A stretch of DNA of 64,000 bases from Prevotella sp. (GCA_024697645.1 JAILFH010000114.1:1-64000); one strand, 5' to 3'; shown: positions 45,672 through 55,169, counted from the stretch's first letter. Translations and numbers: made by a program. The notes: generated by a model from the letters alone, not told the origin.

Positions 45672-47864
45672 TTACTTCACGAGTACCTTTCGACCATTGA
45701 CCACATAGACGCCGCGCTGGAGGCCTTCGGTGGCGGTGACAGCAGGAACATTCGTACGCAACTGCTGACCCGTGAGGCTATAGACGCTGACACGATCGGT
45801 CTGACTAGCGGCTGACGAATGTTGCTCGATACCCAGCGTGCTGGGATCAGTATAGTCAATGCTCTTCAGCACTGCGCTTGCGCCTGTAGTGGAGTCAATG
45901 GTGACGTTGAAGATGAAGCGGGCTGTAGCCTTCTCCGAACCGCTCTTACGATAGTGCAGAGCCTGGCGGATAGTGTACTTCGAACCTTCTGCCAGTCGGC
46001 CAGGATACTGACCAAGACTGAAGACCAACTGACTGGGTGCAAACTCTGAATAGAGATAGCCGTTGGCATAGGGCGACACAGTGCCCGTGCTGTCGAACCA
46101 GTGGCCGTAGCCGTTGGCGGTAGAACCACTTGAGGCGAGCGAACCATCGGGATTGACAGCGTAGAACATGATGCGGCGATTGGCAGGACCCGAGGCGCTC
46201 CACGACTGCAGACGACCAGCAATGTCGCTGGGCTGCATCTGGAAGGCTGTGCCGAGCGTTGCGGCAGCCTGACCGCTCACGGTGACGGTGGTGCCCGAAT
46301 AGGCGCTTGCATCACGTGGGAACGTCACATCGTAGGTGAACGTAGCATCGGCAATGTCGCGGTCGTCGATAGTCGCTGCGGCATAGACCATTGCACGCGA
46401 ACCAATATCGGTGCCTTCGAGTTTGAAACTATAGGGCCACATATCGTCGTCAGAGATCTGCTCGTTCCACTTATGCTGCACGTACTCGCGCAAGGCAGGC
46501 GAGACGACGAGCCAGAGTTGGCTGACACCCTCGGGCAGGGTCATCGTATAGTCGGCAGTCATCGGCGTATTGCCATTGCCCTGACAATAGATGCTGTCGG
46601 CAGAGAAATACTGGCGCGAACCGTCCTTCATCAGTGCGACATAGCCCATGCGGAAACCGCGATAGTTGCGGGCTGCACCAAGCACGTAACGGCGATTGTC
46701 TGTCTTCACGAATTGCGTGTTGCCGTCGAGATACTCACCTGGGTCAAGGTCGAGCAGCGCCGCTCCTGGGCGCAGTCCCGTGAGATGAGTAGTAATCTCG
46801 GTTCCTGCCTCAGGCACCTGAAGGGGAATCACATTGAAGCCAGTGCCCTGCGGACAGGAGGAGTAGGCAACCTGATAACTGCCGTCGTCGGTCAGGACGC
46901 AGCGATAGTTGAAGTCGCCGATGTAACTCTTGCGATAAGGCGCACAGGCGTCGAAATCCCACGTAGCACAACGGCAGGCGTAGTCGAAATAGAGACGATA
47001 GAGTTCGTCGACGGAGAGTCCCTTCAGCGCCATGAGCGACTGATTGAAGTCAACGGCACCCGTCATCGGCTGATTCCAGACGTTGGCAACGGTCTTGATG
47101 TCACCATAGTGCTGGCAGAGATAGTAGAAAAACCAGTAGGACTGATAGCGGTGCCACTCATGGCTGTAGGCGTAGTTGTGGCTGTTGCGGAACACATTGA
47201 TGCTCTGGTCGTACATCAGTTCGGGATAGGACTGATTGGCTTGCCACTGGGCAGTCTGCTCCCAGACGGCCTGACCATTGCCGACGGCCAGATGGAAACC
47301 TGTGCCGATGGTGGACGACGACCAGTGACTGTGGTTGCTCGCCTCAGCGTAGCACATGTAATGGAAAGAGTGTCCCACCTCGTGAGCAACACTATGGCCA
47401 ACGGGCTTACAAGTAGCGGGATTAAGCCACAGCGCCGAAACTTCGAAGTCGTAGCCACCACCGTAGCAGGTCCACGTGTTGGTGTGGTTCATGAGTACCA
47501 TCACCTTGTATTTTGCGAGGTTGGAATTGACGGGGTCAACGAATCCCAACTGGTTAATCTCGAGGTCGAAAAAATCTTCACACTTCTGCAGCAGGTCGTT
47601 AATGTCGACATAGTAGAAGTTGGAAGTAGGCAGTTCGTTGGGCTTCTTCGTGCCGTAGTACTTGTCCCAGAAAATGATGACGTTGTCTGACTCGATGCTG
47701 CGCGACTTCGACCAAGTGTATTGGTTATCGGGGTCAGACTCAGCATAGAGCAGCGTGTCGGAACGCTGCTGACGCCATTCGTCGGGGATGTAAACTGTCT
47801 TTTGCGCCCAGGTGCTGGTACTTGCCAGCACGAGCAGATTCAGCATGAATAGTATTCGTTTCAT
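45672..47864 (-). CDS. DUF6055-like secreted putative metallopeptidase with DUF4859-like module and C-terminal tail GVYVVNGRKVLVK
   Basis: HSVAHEVGHSFHYMC, VWEQTAQWQ; C-terminal SQLVFSLGQYPGRLAEGSKYTIRQALHYRKSGSEKATARFIFNVTI; signal peptide MKRILFMLNLLVLASTSTWA. Confidence 0.75.
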   Translation of the reverse strand: MKRILFMLNLLVLASTSTWAQKTVYIPDEWRQQRSDTLLYAESDPDNQYTWSKSRSIESDNVIIFWDKYYGTKKPNELPTSNFYYVDINDLLQKCEDFFDLEINQLGFVDPVNSNLAKYKVMVLMNHTNTWTCYGGGYDFEVSALWLNPATCKPVGHSVAHEVGHSFHYMCYAEASNHSHWSSSTIGTGFHLAVGNGQAVWEQTAQWQANQSYPELMYDQSINVFRNSHNYAYSHEWHRYQSYWFFYYLCQHYGDIKTVANVWNQPMTGAVDFNQSLMALKGLSVDELYRLYFDYACRCATWDFDACAPYRKSYIGDFNYRCVLTDDGSYQVAYSSCPQGTGFNVIPLQVPEAGTEITTHLTGLRPGAALLDLDPGEYLDGNTQFVKTDNRRYVLGAARNYRGFRMGYVALMKDGSRQYFSADSIYCQGNGNTPMTADYTMTLPEGVSQLWLVVSPALREYVQHKWNEQISDDDMWPYSFKLEGTDIGSRAMVYAAATIDDRDIADATFTYDVTFPRDASAYSGTTVTVSGQAAATLGTAFQMQPSDIAGRLQSWSASGPANRRIMFYAVNPDGSLASSGSTANGYGHWFDSTGTVSPYANGYLYSEFAPSQLVFSLGQYPGRLAEGSKYTIRQALHYRKSGSEKATARFIFNVTIDSTTGASAVLKSIDYTDPSTLGIEQHSSAASQTDRVSVYSLTGQQLRTNVPAVTATEGLQRGVYVVNGRKVLVK

Positions 47865-47984
47865 ATTGGAAGTTTTATAGGGGCAAGGGGCAAAGGGGCA
47901 AGAGATTTGCTCTTCTGGCGCACTTAGCCGCCGAGTTTCAAGTTCCCTGTTTATATTTTTATCAAGAATTTAAGAATTAGAGAT

Positions 47985-48155
47985 TTTTCTTCACTTTGAA
48001 TTAATAAGAATTTGAGTATTTTCTTCACTTTGAATGAATGAGAATTTGAGAAATAGTTGCCCAGAGTCGTACTTTTCACGCAGTTGCTCGTGACTTCCAC
48101 AAATTACTCATTACTCATTTCTCATTACTCATTATTCATTTCTCATTACTCATTA
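47985..48155. repeat. Short tandem repeats: two ~40-bp units (TTTCTTCACTTTGAATKAAT..AGAATTTGAG) then a CTCATTACTCATT minisatellite
   Basis: Direct reading of 47985-48052 and 48100-48155. Confidence 0.75.
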
Positions 48156-48158
48156 TTC

Positions 48159-50057
48159 TTACCACCACCAGCCGCCGCCGTTCCACTCAATGGTGAAGTG
48201 GACATCGACATTGACTTTTTTCAGGACACCGTCGTAGGGATACTGATATTGCATCGTGACAGTGTGCTCCTCGTCGTAGCAGTTGTTCTGATAGAGGCCG
48301 CAGTCCCAGTTCCACAGGTCGTTGAACACCTCGATATAAACGTGACCCTGAGCATAGGCACCAGGTTCGCCGTTCTCGTCGAACCATCCACCAAATACTC
48401 CATTGGTACCGTTCGAACCCTCGCTGCCGTCATTCATCAGCGGCACAATCGTCACGTTGCCCTCATTGAATTCCGACTCACTGACGCCCATGAGTTCCAG
48501 CACGTCAGACTTGCTGACCCTCACCTTATTGCTCTGCTGATAGCCATCGTACCAGTTCATCGTCACATCGGTGGTGATTGTACCACAGACCTGTTCGTCA
48601 TGAATGGGCGTATCATCAGGCATCGGGATGTTCTCGATAAGATTCGTCAGAAATGCGCAGCGGTTCTCGAGCCACTCGTGCATCTTCTCCACCTCCGTAT
48701 TAAAGGTCTTGCCGCTAATCGGCCAGCGGTTGGATTCGCGCGGCATACAAGCACGACGCAGATTGACGATATAGTTCTCCATCTCCTTCCAGTTGCGCTC
48801 GACGATGGAATCCTTCACGGCAGCCCATTGGTCCTTATAGGCCTGGACGAACTCGCTGCAGCCAAACAGATCAGTGAAGAACTGAGGCACGTAGTTATAG
48901 TTGCCGTTGCGCTTATAAGGATTCGAGCCCATCACGGTCTCCTTATAGTTGCTGAAGAACGTATGCCCCGTCATCATGTTCGACCACTCGAAATCGTAGC
49001 CCGCATCAAAGTCCCAGAGGGGTCCCATGAACCACTTGCCGTCGCCGTCCTTATGGAGATAGATGCTGCGCGGGGCAGAGAGTTCGACGTTGTAGATGAA
49101 CTCCTGAATCTGCAGATACTTGATGAACGAAGGGATGTCGAGCAGCGTCTTTACTCTCTCATAATCCTTATCCTTGATGGCCTGCTCAAGAATTGCGAAC
49201 TCAGCCTTCACGGAGTCGACAGTGTTGTCAGTGAAATATTCATCATCAGGGTATTTCACAGCAGCAGGCATGCGATAGACCTGCGAGTAGAAATTGTCTT
49301 CGGCATAGGGATCCTCGCCTGGACCATCGTCAACGTCGAGTGAAAGCAAAATTCCACCGTCGTCACTGATATTCACGCGGTTGGAGCCTTGCTGAACTTG
49401 TTCCGTGAGTTGATAGATGCCCTTGTAGTCGCCATTGAGGAAAAGTTCGACATAGCGAGTATGATTGGTGAAAGGAAGTCCCATCCACTCGCCCATCTGG
49501 AACACAAATGTGTTCATTAGGTCGGTCACGTCGCGATAGTTGGCGAGCAGCACCCAACTCTTAGCCTTAGCAAGTCCAAGCAACTTGTGTTTTTGGTCGA
49601 GTTTAATGCGATAGGGCTTCTTGTCGTACCACAGCCACGAACTGTTGCCGCGACCGCGAATGCCCGCTGATGCCGAGTAGTTGCTGAACGAGCCGCGGGC
49701 GTTGAGCATAATCTGACAAGGCTTGTACTCCTCCTTTGAGGTGACGCTGCGCCCGTCGTTAGTGGTGATATAGAGTTGGAACACCTTATACTTATCCTTC
49801 GTCTCAACAAATGACTCATCACTGACTACAAGGCTGTCGACCACCGAGAGGTCGAACGGAACCACTGCATCGCCCTTCACATGCAGGCGCAAGTCGTCCT
49901 GATCGTCACTGACGTCGGCATAGGCCAGACTATCGGCAAAGAGCGGGAAATCCCAGTGAGCATTGAGGTTGTGAGTATGCACATGCAGCATTTCCTGAGC
50001 CAGAACAGAGCCTAACCCAAAAACTGCAAGCGCGAGGAGAAGTAAACTTCGTTTCAT
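48159..50057 (-). CDS. CotH-type protein kinase family secreted protein with C-terminal DUF4859-like module
   Basis: GIRGRGNSSWLWYDKKPYRIKLDQKHKLLGLAKAKSWVLLANYRD...GIYQLTEQVQQGSNRVNI...GDGKWFMGPLWDFDAGYDF; C-terminal VFGGWFDENGEPGAYAQGHVYIEVFNDLWNWDCGLYQN. Start set at MKRSLLLLALAVFGLGSVLAQ. Confidence 0.82.
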   Translation of the reverse strand: MKRSLLLLALAVFGLGSVLAQEMLHVHTHNLNAHWDFPLFADSLAYADVSDDQDDLRLHVKGDAVVPFDLSVVDSLVVSDESFVETKDKYKVFQLYITTNDGRSVTSKEEYKPCQIMLNARGSFSNYSASAGIRGRGNSSWLWYDKKPYRIKLDQKHKLLGLAKAKSWVLLANYRDVTDLMNTFVFQMGEWMGLPFTNHTRYVELFLNGDYKGIYQLTEQVQQGSNRVNISDDGGILLSLDVDDGPGEDPYAEDNFYSQVYRMPAAVKYPDDEYFTDNTVDSVKAEFAILEQAIKDKDYERVKTLLDIPSFIKYLQIQEFIYNVELSAPRSIYLHKDGDGKWFMGPLWDFDAGYDFEWSNMMTGHTFFSNYKETVMGSNPYKRNGNYNYVPQFFTDLFGCSEFVQAYKDQWAAVKDSIVERNWKEMENYIVNLRRACMPRESNRWPISGKTFNTEVEKMHEWLENRCAFLTNLIENIPMPDDTPIHDEQVCGTITTDVTMNWYDGYQQSNKVRVSKSDVLELMGVSESEFNEGNVTIVPLMNDGSEGSNGTNGVFGGWFDENGEPGAYAQGHVYIEVFNDLWNWDCGLYQNNCYDEEHTVTMQYQYPYDGVLKKVNVDVHFTIEWNGGGWWW

Positions 50058-50125
50058 TTCTATATTAATTATAAATGTAGTGCTATATGTAAAAGTCGTG
50101 TCGGTCGAAAAAATCAAATCTGCTG

Positions 50126-50133
50126 CAAAGTTA
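50126..50133 (-). promoter_or_regulatory. Putative -7 box TAACTTTG for 48159-50057
   Basis: Matches TAnnTTTG, ~70 bp upstream of the MKRSLL start. Confidence 0.5.
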
Positions 50134-50157
50134 GCAAAATTCCACTAAACACGATGA

Positions 50158-50190
50158 AAAAATCGTCCATTGGAATGACAAAAAAGTCTA
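50158..50190 (-). promoter_or_regulatory. Candidate HTCS-responsive site (TTAGACTTTTTT..TTGGACGATTTTT type, ~22-bp spacing)
   Basis: AAAATCGTCCA on plus strand at 50158 plus weaker half-site AAAAAGTCTA ~21 bp away; immediately upstream of the predicted promoter. Confidence 0.4.
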
Positions 50191-50235
50191 AAATGCGGGC
50201 ATGAGGGTACTTTTTACACGAATTTACCAAAAATT

Positions 50236-50267
50236 TGGACGATTTTAGTAAACTCTTTGGACGATAT
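50236..50267 (+). promoter_or_regulatory. Candidate HTCS-responsive direct repeat TGGACGATTT-N12-TGGACGATAT
   Basis: TGGACGATTT at 50236 and TGGACGATAT at 50258 (22-bp spacing) upstream of a TAATTTTG -7 box at 50294-50301. Confidence 0.45.
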
Positions 50268-50293
50268 TTGTTGGCTATCTGCAAAGTTTTTTG

Positions 50294-50301
50294 TAATTTT
50301 G
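50294..50301 (+). promoter_or_regulatory. Putative -7 box TAATTTTG for 50324-52333
   Basis: Matches TAnnTTTG; 23 bp before start codon. Confidence 0.5.
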
Positions 50302-50323
50302 CAACAAACTATTAATTTGCCTT

Positions 50324-52333
50324 ATGAAAAAGTGCGTTTTCCTTCTCTTTGCCCTGCTGTCGGTGCTGAACTTAGCAGCCCGCGAACAGCGTTTCACATC
50401 GCCTAACGGCCGCCTGTGCGTCGTTGTCGACGACAACTCAGACATGGGACTTCTGTTGTCGGTGAGACTCGACGGCGTTGCTCTCATTGCCCCCTCCCCC
50501 ATCGGACTGACACTTGCCGACGGGACAATCGTAGGACAGAAGGGCTCTGCAAGCAAGGGACGCACGAAGGTGGTCATCGACGATAGCGACGCTCCATTCT
50601 ATCGGCAGCGCCACATCAGAACTGAGGCCAACCAACTGGACATCAGACTGAAGGGTGGCTTCGGGCTGCAGGTAAGAGCCTACAACGAGGGTGTTGCCTA
50701 CCGATTCTATACGACGCGCAAAGGCGAGACCATCATCAAGAGTGAGAAGGCCGAGTACGACTTCAACGGCGACCCGAAAGCGTGGCTCGCCTATACGACC
50801 AACAAGGAAAAGCCTTTCGCAATGGCGTTTCAGAACACTTACGACGAGACTCTGCTCTCTGAGGCTCGAGACCTAATAGCATTTCTGCCTGTTACGGTGG
50901 CGTGCGACGGATGTGGTTTTGGTCCTCAGACAAAGGTGACAATTCTCGAGAGCGATTTGCGGAGTTATCCGGGAATGTTCCTGAAAGCACAGACGCAGAA
51001 GAACGCAAGCGGCAGTTTTTCCTCGCTGAAGGCAACATTTGCCCCTTATCCGAAGAAGATGGACTACTATCGCTGGCGCGGGATGTCGTACGTGAGCGAG
51101 GCGGAGGACTTCATTGCTAAGTCGAGTGGCTCAAGGACCTATCCCTGGCGCGTGTTTGCCGTAACGGAGCAAGATACGGAGATGCCCGTAAACAATCTGG
51201 TCTATACACTTGCAACACCGAACGAGATCGGGAAGACAGACTGGATCAAGCCCGGCAAGGTGGCATGGGACTGGTGGAACGACTGGAACCTGCGAGGTGT
51301 TGACTTCGAGGCGGGCATTAATACGCAGACATATAAATACTATATCGACTTCGCTGCGAAGTTCGGCTTGCAATACGTGGTGCTCGACGAGGGTTGGTAC
51401 GACTCCTCGAAGGGCGACATTATGAACCCCATCGACAACATCGACCTCGCTGAACTTATCGCCTACGGACGCGAGAAAGGCATTGATATTGTACTGTGGA
51501 CGGTGTTCAACGTACTCGACGAGCATCTTGACGAAGCCTGCAAGAAATATGCGGCAATGGGTGTGAAGGGTTTCAAGGTGGACTTCCTCGACCGCAACGA
51601 CCAGACGGCTGTGGAAATGGCTGAGCGAATCGCGAAGCATTGTGCAGGCTATAAACTCTTCCTCGACTATCACGGTTTCTATTCGCCTACTGGACTGAGC
51701 AGGACTTATCCAAACGTGATGAACTACGAGGGAGTGTTCGGAATGGAGGAATGCCGATGGGCGAAAAAGACCACAGATATGCCCTTGTACGACGTGACGT
51801 TCCCTTTCATGCGACAGATGGCGGGGCAGACCGACTTCACACCTGGAGCAATGCGCAACGGAACGCGCTACAACTGGGTGGAATGCTACCAGAACCCCGT
51901 CTCGATGGGTACTCGCTGTCATCAGGCGGCTTGCTACGTGCTGCACGACTCACCGTTCACGATGCTCTGTGATGCTCCGACAAACTATGAACCTGAACCC
52001 GACTACACGAAGTTCATCGCCTCCATTCCCGTGGTCTGGGACGAGACGCGCGTGCTGCAGGGTGAGATGGGTAAGTATGTTGTCATTGCCCGTCGACTGG
52101 GCGACGACTGGTACGTAGGCGGTCAGACCAACTGGGACGGACGGACCATCGAGTTGCCGCTTGAATTTCTTGGTAGTGGTGCATACAAGGCTACACTCCT
52201 CACCGATGGCATCAACGCCAATCATCACGCTGAGGACTATCGCTTTGTTGAAGAAACACATCAGTCGTCAGAGACGCTCTCGATCACAATGGCAAGTGGC
52301 GGCGGCTTCGTCGTGAAGTTTGCTAAGCAATGA
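50324..52333 (+). CDS. Glycoside hydrolase family 97, retaining-type (alpha-galactosidase-like)
   Basis: VAWDWWNDWNLRGVDFEAGINTQTYKYYIDFAAKFGLQYVVLDEGWY; GVKGFKVDFLDRNDQ; FLDYHGFYSPTGLSRTYPNVMNYEGVFGMEE; MRQMAGQTDFTPGAM. Confidence 0.9.
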   Translation: MKKCVFLLFALLSVLNLAAREQRFTSPNGRLCVVVDDNSDMGLLLSVRLDGVALIAPSPIGLTLADGTIVGQKGSASKGRTKVVIDDSDAPFYRQRHIRTEANQLDIRLKGGFGLQVRAYNEGVAYRFYTTRKGETIIKSEKAEYDFNGDPKAWLAYTTNKEKPFAMAFQNTYDETLLSEARDLIAFLPVTVACDGCGFGPQTKVTILESDLRSYPGMFLKAQTQKNASGSFSSLKATFAPYPKKMDYYRWRGMSYVSEAEDFIAKSSGSRTYPWRVFAVTEQDTEMPVNNLVYTLATPNEIGKTDWIKPGKVAWDWWNDWNLRGVDFEAGINTQTYKYYIDFAAKFGLQYVVLDEGWYDSSKGDIMNPIDNIDLAELIAYGREKGIDIVLWTVFNVLDEHLDEACKKYAAMGVKGFKVDFLDRNDQTAVEMAERIAKHCAGYKLFLDYHGFYSPTGLSRTYPNVMNYEGVFGMEECRWAKKTTDMPLYDVTFPFMRQMAGQTDFTPGAMRNGTRYNWVECYQNPVSMGTRCHQAACYVLHDSPFTMLCDAPTNYEPEPDYTKFIASIPVVWDETRVLQGEMGKYVVIARRLGDDWYVGGQTNWDGRTIELPLEFLGSGAYKATLLTDGINANHHAEDYRFVEETHQSSETLSITMASGGGFVVKFAKQ

Positions 52334-52564
52334 AAAAGAAGTCAACGAGTCAACGAGACTACAAAGTGACAAGTCCAACACGAACAACTGGACGAATGGA
52401 CGACCACGAGGCTATGAGGCCACAAGTTGTTTGAACAACGGCATTTATTCAATTTTGAGCAACAGAGACTATCATCTAAACAACAGAAATCGACTATTAT
52501 CTGGAATAACTAATTGAAACTAAGATCTGGACAACAGAACACTACAATATTAAAATAACACAAC

Positions 52565-55024
52565 ATGAAAAAACTAATCATCCTCTCGCTGGCGGTAGCA
52601 ATGACGCTCTCCGCTTCAGCCGCAAAGAAACAGCAGCCCAGTGCTGGCTATCCGATTTCGCCTGTGCCCTTCACGGCTGTGAAAGTAACCCCTGGTACGT
52701 TCTGGGGACAACGCCTTGAAGCCTCGCGTACAGTGACCATTCCTCTGGCTTTCTCGAAATGCGAAAGCGAGGGCCGCTACAAGAACTTTGAGAACGCAGC
52801 CGCTCACCTGAAGGATCCCTCGAAGGTGTTCAAGGTAAATGGCGTCGGCTATTCGTTCGACGATACTGACCCCTACAAGACCATTGAGGGCGCAAGTTAC
52901 ATTCTGCAGACTTATCCTGACAAGAAACTGAAGGCGTATGTGGACTCTGTGCTCGACATCATCGCTTCGGCTCAGGAGCCCGACGGCTATCTCTACACTG
53001 CCCGCACGCAGAACCCCGAGAATCCTCACCACTGGGCAGGTAAGACGCGCTGGTCGAAGGAGGAAGACCTCTCTCACGAACTCTACAATCTCGGCCACAT
53101 GGTCGAAGCAGCCGTAGCCCACTGGCAGGCAACAGGTTCGACAAAGTTCCTCGACATTGCAAAGCGCTACGCCGACTGCGTCTGCCGCGAGGTTGGACCG
53201 AATCCCGGTCAGGCTTGTGTGGTTCCCGGTCATCAGATAGCAGAGATGGCACTTGCCAAACTCTATCTGGCCACTGGCGAGAAGAAATATCTCGACGAGG
53301 CTAAGTTTCTGCTCGACTATCGAGGAAAAACCACTATCGTTCACGACTATTCGCAGGCTCACAAGCCCGTTATTGAACAGGACGAGGCCGTTGGTCACGC
53401 TGTTCGTGCTGCCTATATGTATGCAGGTATGGCCGACGTTGCCGCACTGACGGGCGACCAGGACTACATTCACGCCATTGATGCCATCTGGGACAACATC
53501 GTCACGAAGAAACTCTACATCACTGGTGGTATCGGCGCTACGTCAAGTGGTGAGGCCTTCGGACCGAACTACTATCTGCCCAATATGTCGGCTTATTGCG
53601 AGACTTGTGCCGCTATCGGCAATGTCTATGTGAACTATCGTCTGTTCCTGCTTCACGGCGATTCGAAATACTACGACGTGCTCGAGCGTACGCTCTACAA
53701 CGGCCTCATCTCGGGTGTATCACTCGATGGTGGCGGCTTCTTCTACCCCAACCCACTGGAGTCGATGGGTCAGCACCAGCGTCAGGCTTGGTTCGGATGC
53801 GCCTGCTGTCCGTCGAACATCTGTCGTTTCATTCCCTCACTGCCCGGATACGTCTATGCCGTGAAGGATCGCAACGTCTACGTGAACCTCTTCCTCGCCA
53901 ACAGCACAACGCTCGACTTGGCTGGTAAGAAGGTAGCACTCTCGCAGCAGACCGAATACCCGTGGGACGGTGACATCGCCATCAAGGTGGACAAGAACGC
54001 AGCAGGAAAGTTCGCGATGAAGATTCGTATTCCCGGATGGGCAAAGGGTCAGGTGGTGCCGAGCAATCTCTATAGTTATACCGACAACGAGCGCATTCAG
54101 GCTACTTGCAGCGTGAATGGAACGGAGGTAGAGGTGAAGACCACCGAGGACGGCTATCTGACCATCGACCGCAAGTGGAAGAAGGGTGATGTGGTTCGTC
54201 TGCACTTCGACATGAAGCCCCGTACGGTGAGAGCCCTTGAGCGCGTGGAAGCCGATCGCGGAATGGTCGCCATTGAGCGTGGTCCGCTGGTGTATTGCGC
54301 AGAGGCTGTTGACAACGACTTCGACATCATGGGCGTACTCATCAATCAGGAGCCGAAGTTCGACGTGAACGCCAATCAGGACTTCAGTTTCAAGGCTGAG
54401 AGCGGTGCTTACACCGTAAAACTGACAACGCTCGCTACCGACGCGCAGACGCTCTCCTTCGATAAGCAAGGTCGTCTGACGGCTGAGAACGTCCGTCTGA
54501 AACTCATCCCCTACTACGCTTGGTGTCATCGTGGTCGCAACAATATGAAGGTTTGGCTCGCTCAGGATCTGCGTGCTACACGCCCATCGGCTCCTCCCAC
54601 GCTCGCCTCGCTCAGTAAGATTGGCTCTTCGATGCGCATTCCATCGCTCAATAGTATCTGCGACCGACTGGTGCCGAAGGATGGCAGCGACCGCTCTATC
54701 CCCTATACTCACTGGTGGCCGAAGGAAGGTTCTACTGAGTGGATTTCTTACACATTCCCAGAGGCAACGACTGTTCAATCGTCAACGGTTTACTGGTACG
54801 ATGATCAGCCTTGGCAGGGATGCAAGGTTCCCGACAGTTGGAAACTCTACTATAAGGACCAGCAGGGCGAATGGCAGTCTGTGCAGAACCCCGATCAGTA
54901 TCCTGTGATGAAGGGCGCTCCCTGCACCGTGAACTTCGACCCTGTGAAGACCACTGCCGTGAAACTCGAAGTGACAATGGCTGAGAACAAGTCGGCTGGC
55001 GTCTTCGAGTGGAGTGTGAAGTAA
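52565..55024 (+). CDS. Glycoside hydrolase family 127 (DUF1680), beta-L-arabinofuranosidase-type, with C-terminal extension
   Basis: GGIGATSSGEAFGPNYYLPNMSAYCETCAAIG; GGFFYPNPLESMGQHQRQAWFGCACCPSNICRFIPSLPGYVYA, matching the GH127 Cys/Glu zinc-thiolate centre. Confidence 0.92.
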   Translation: MKKLIILSLAVAMTLSASAAKKQQPSAGYPISPVPFTAVKVTPGTFWGQRLEASRTVTIPLAFSKCESEGRYKNFENAAAHLKDPSKVFKVNGVGYSFDDTDPYKTIEGASYILQTYPDKKLKAYVDSVLDIIASAQEPDGYLYTARTQNPENPHHWAGKTRWSKEEDLSHELYNLGHMVEAAVAHWQATGSTKFLDIAKRYADCVCREVGPNPGQACVVPGHQIAEMALAKLYLATGEKKYLDEAKFLLDYRGKTTIVHDYSQAHKPVIEQDEAVGHAVRAAYMYAGMADVAALTGDQDYIHAIDAIWDNIVTKKLYITGGIGATSSGEAFGPNYYLPNMSAYCETCAAIGNVYVNYRLFLLHGDSKYYDVLERTLYNGLISGVSLDGGGFFYPNPLESMGQHQRQAWFGCACCPSNICRFIPSLPGYVYAVKDRNVYVNLFLANSTTLDLAGKKVALSQQTEYPWDGDIAIKVDKNAAGKFAMKIRIPGWAKGQVVPSNLYSYTDNERIQATCSVNGTEVEVKTTEDGYLTIDRKWKKGDVVRLHFDMKPRTVRALERVEADRGMVAIERGPLVYCAEAVDNDFDIMGVLINQEPKFDVNANQDFSFKAESGAYTVKLTTLATDAQTLSFDKQGRLTAENVRLKLIPYYAWCHRGRNNMKVWLAQDLRATRPSAPPTLASLSKIGSSMRIPSLNSICDRLVPKDGSDRSIPYTHWWPKEGSTEWISYTFPEATTVQSSTVYWYDDQPWQGCKVPDSWKLYYKDQQGEWQSVQNPDQYPVMKGAPCTVNFDPVKTTAVKLEVTMAENKSAGVFEWSVK

Positions 55025-55169
55025 AAAAGCTGACTCTCCCCCCCTGCCCCTCTCTAGGAGCGAGGGGGGAATAGTTAGTCTTAAGAGGGTAAAACGTTTG
55101 AGTAGGCAAAGCATATCTCTTGCCCCTTGTCCCTTACCCCTTGCCCCTAAAACATTAAATCAAGCAATA

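Noticed and set aside
46473-47690. 405-aa plus-strand ORF antisense to the DUF6055-like gene
   Set aside because: Antisense shadow of a clear secreted protein with HEVGH motif.
48057-49343. 428-aa plus-strand ORF antisense to the CotH gene
   Set aside because: Starts in minisatellite repeats and overlaps the CotH coding sequence; no independent evidence.
55030-55080. CTCCCCCC...GAGGGGGG inverted repeat as a terminator
   Set aside because: Stem is possible but no T-tract follows; left uncalled as a terminator.
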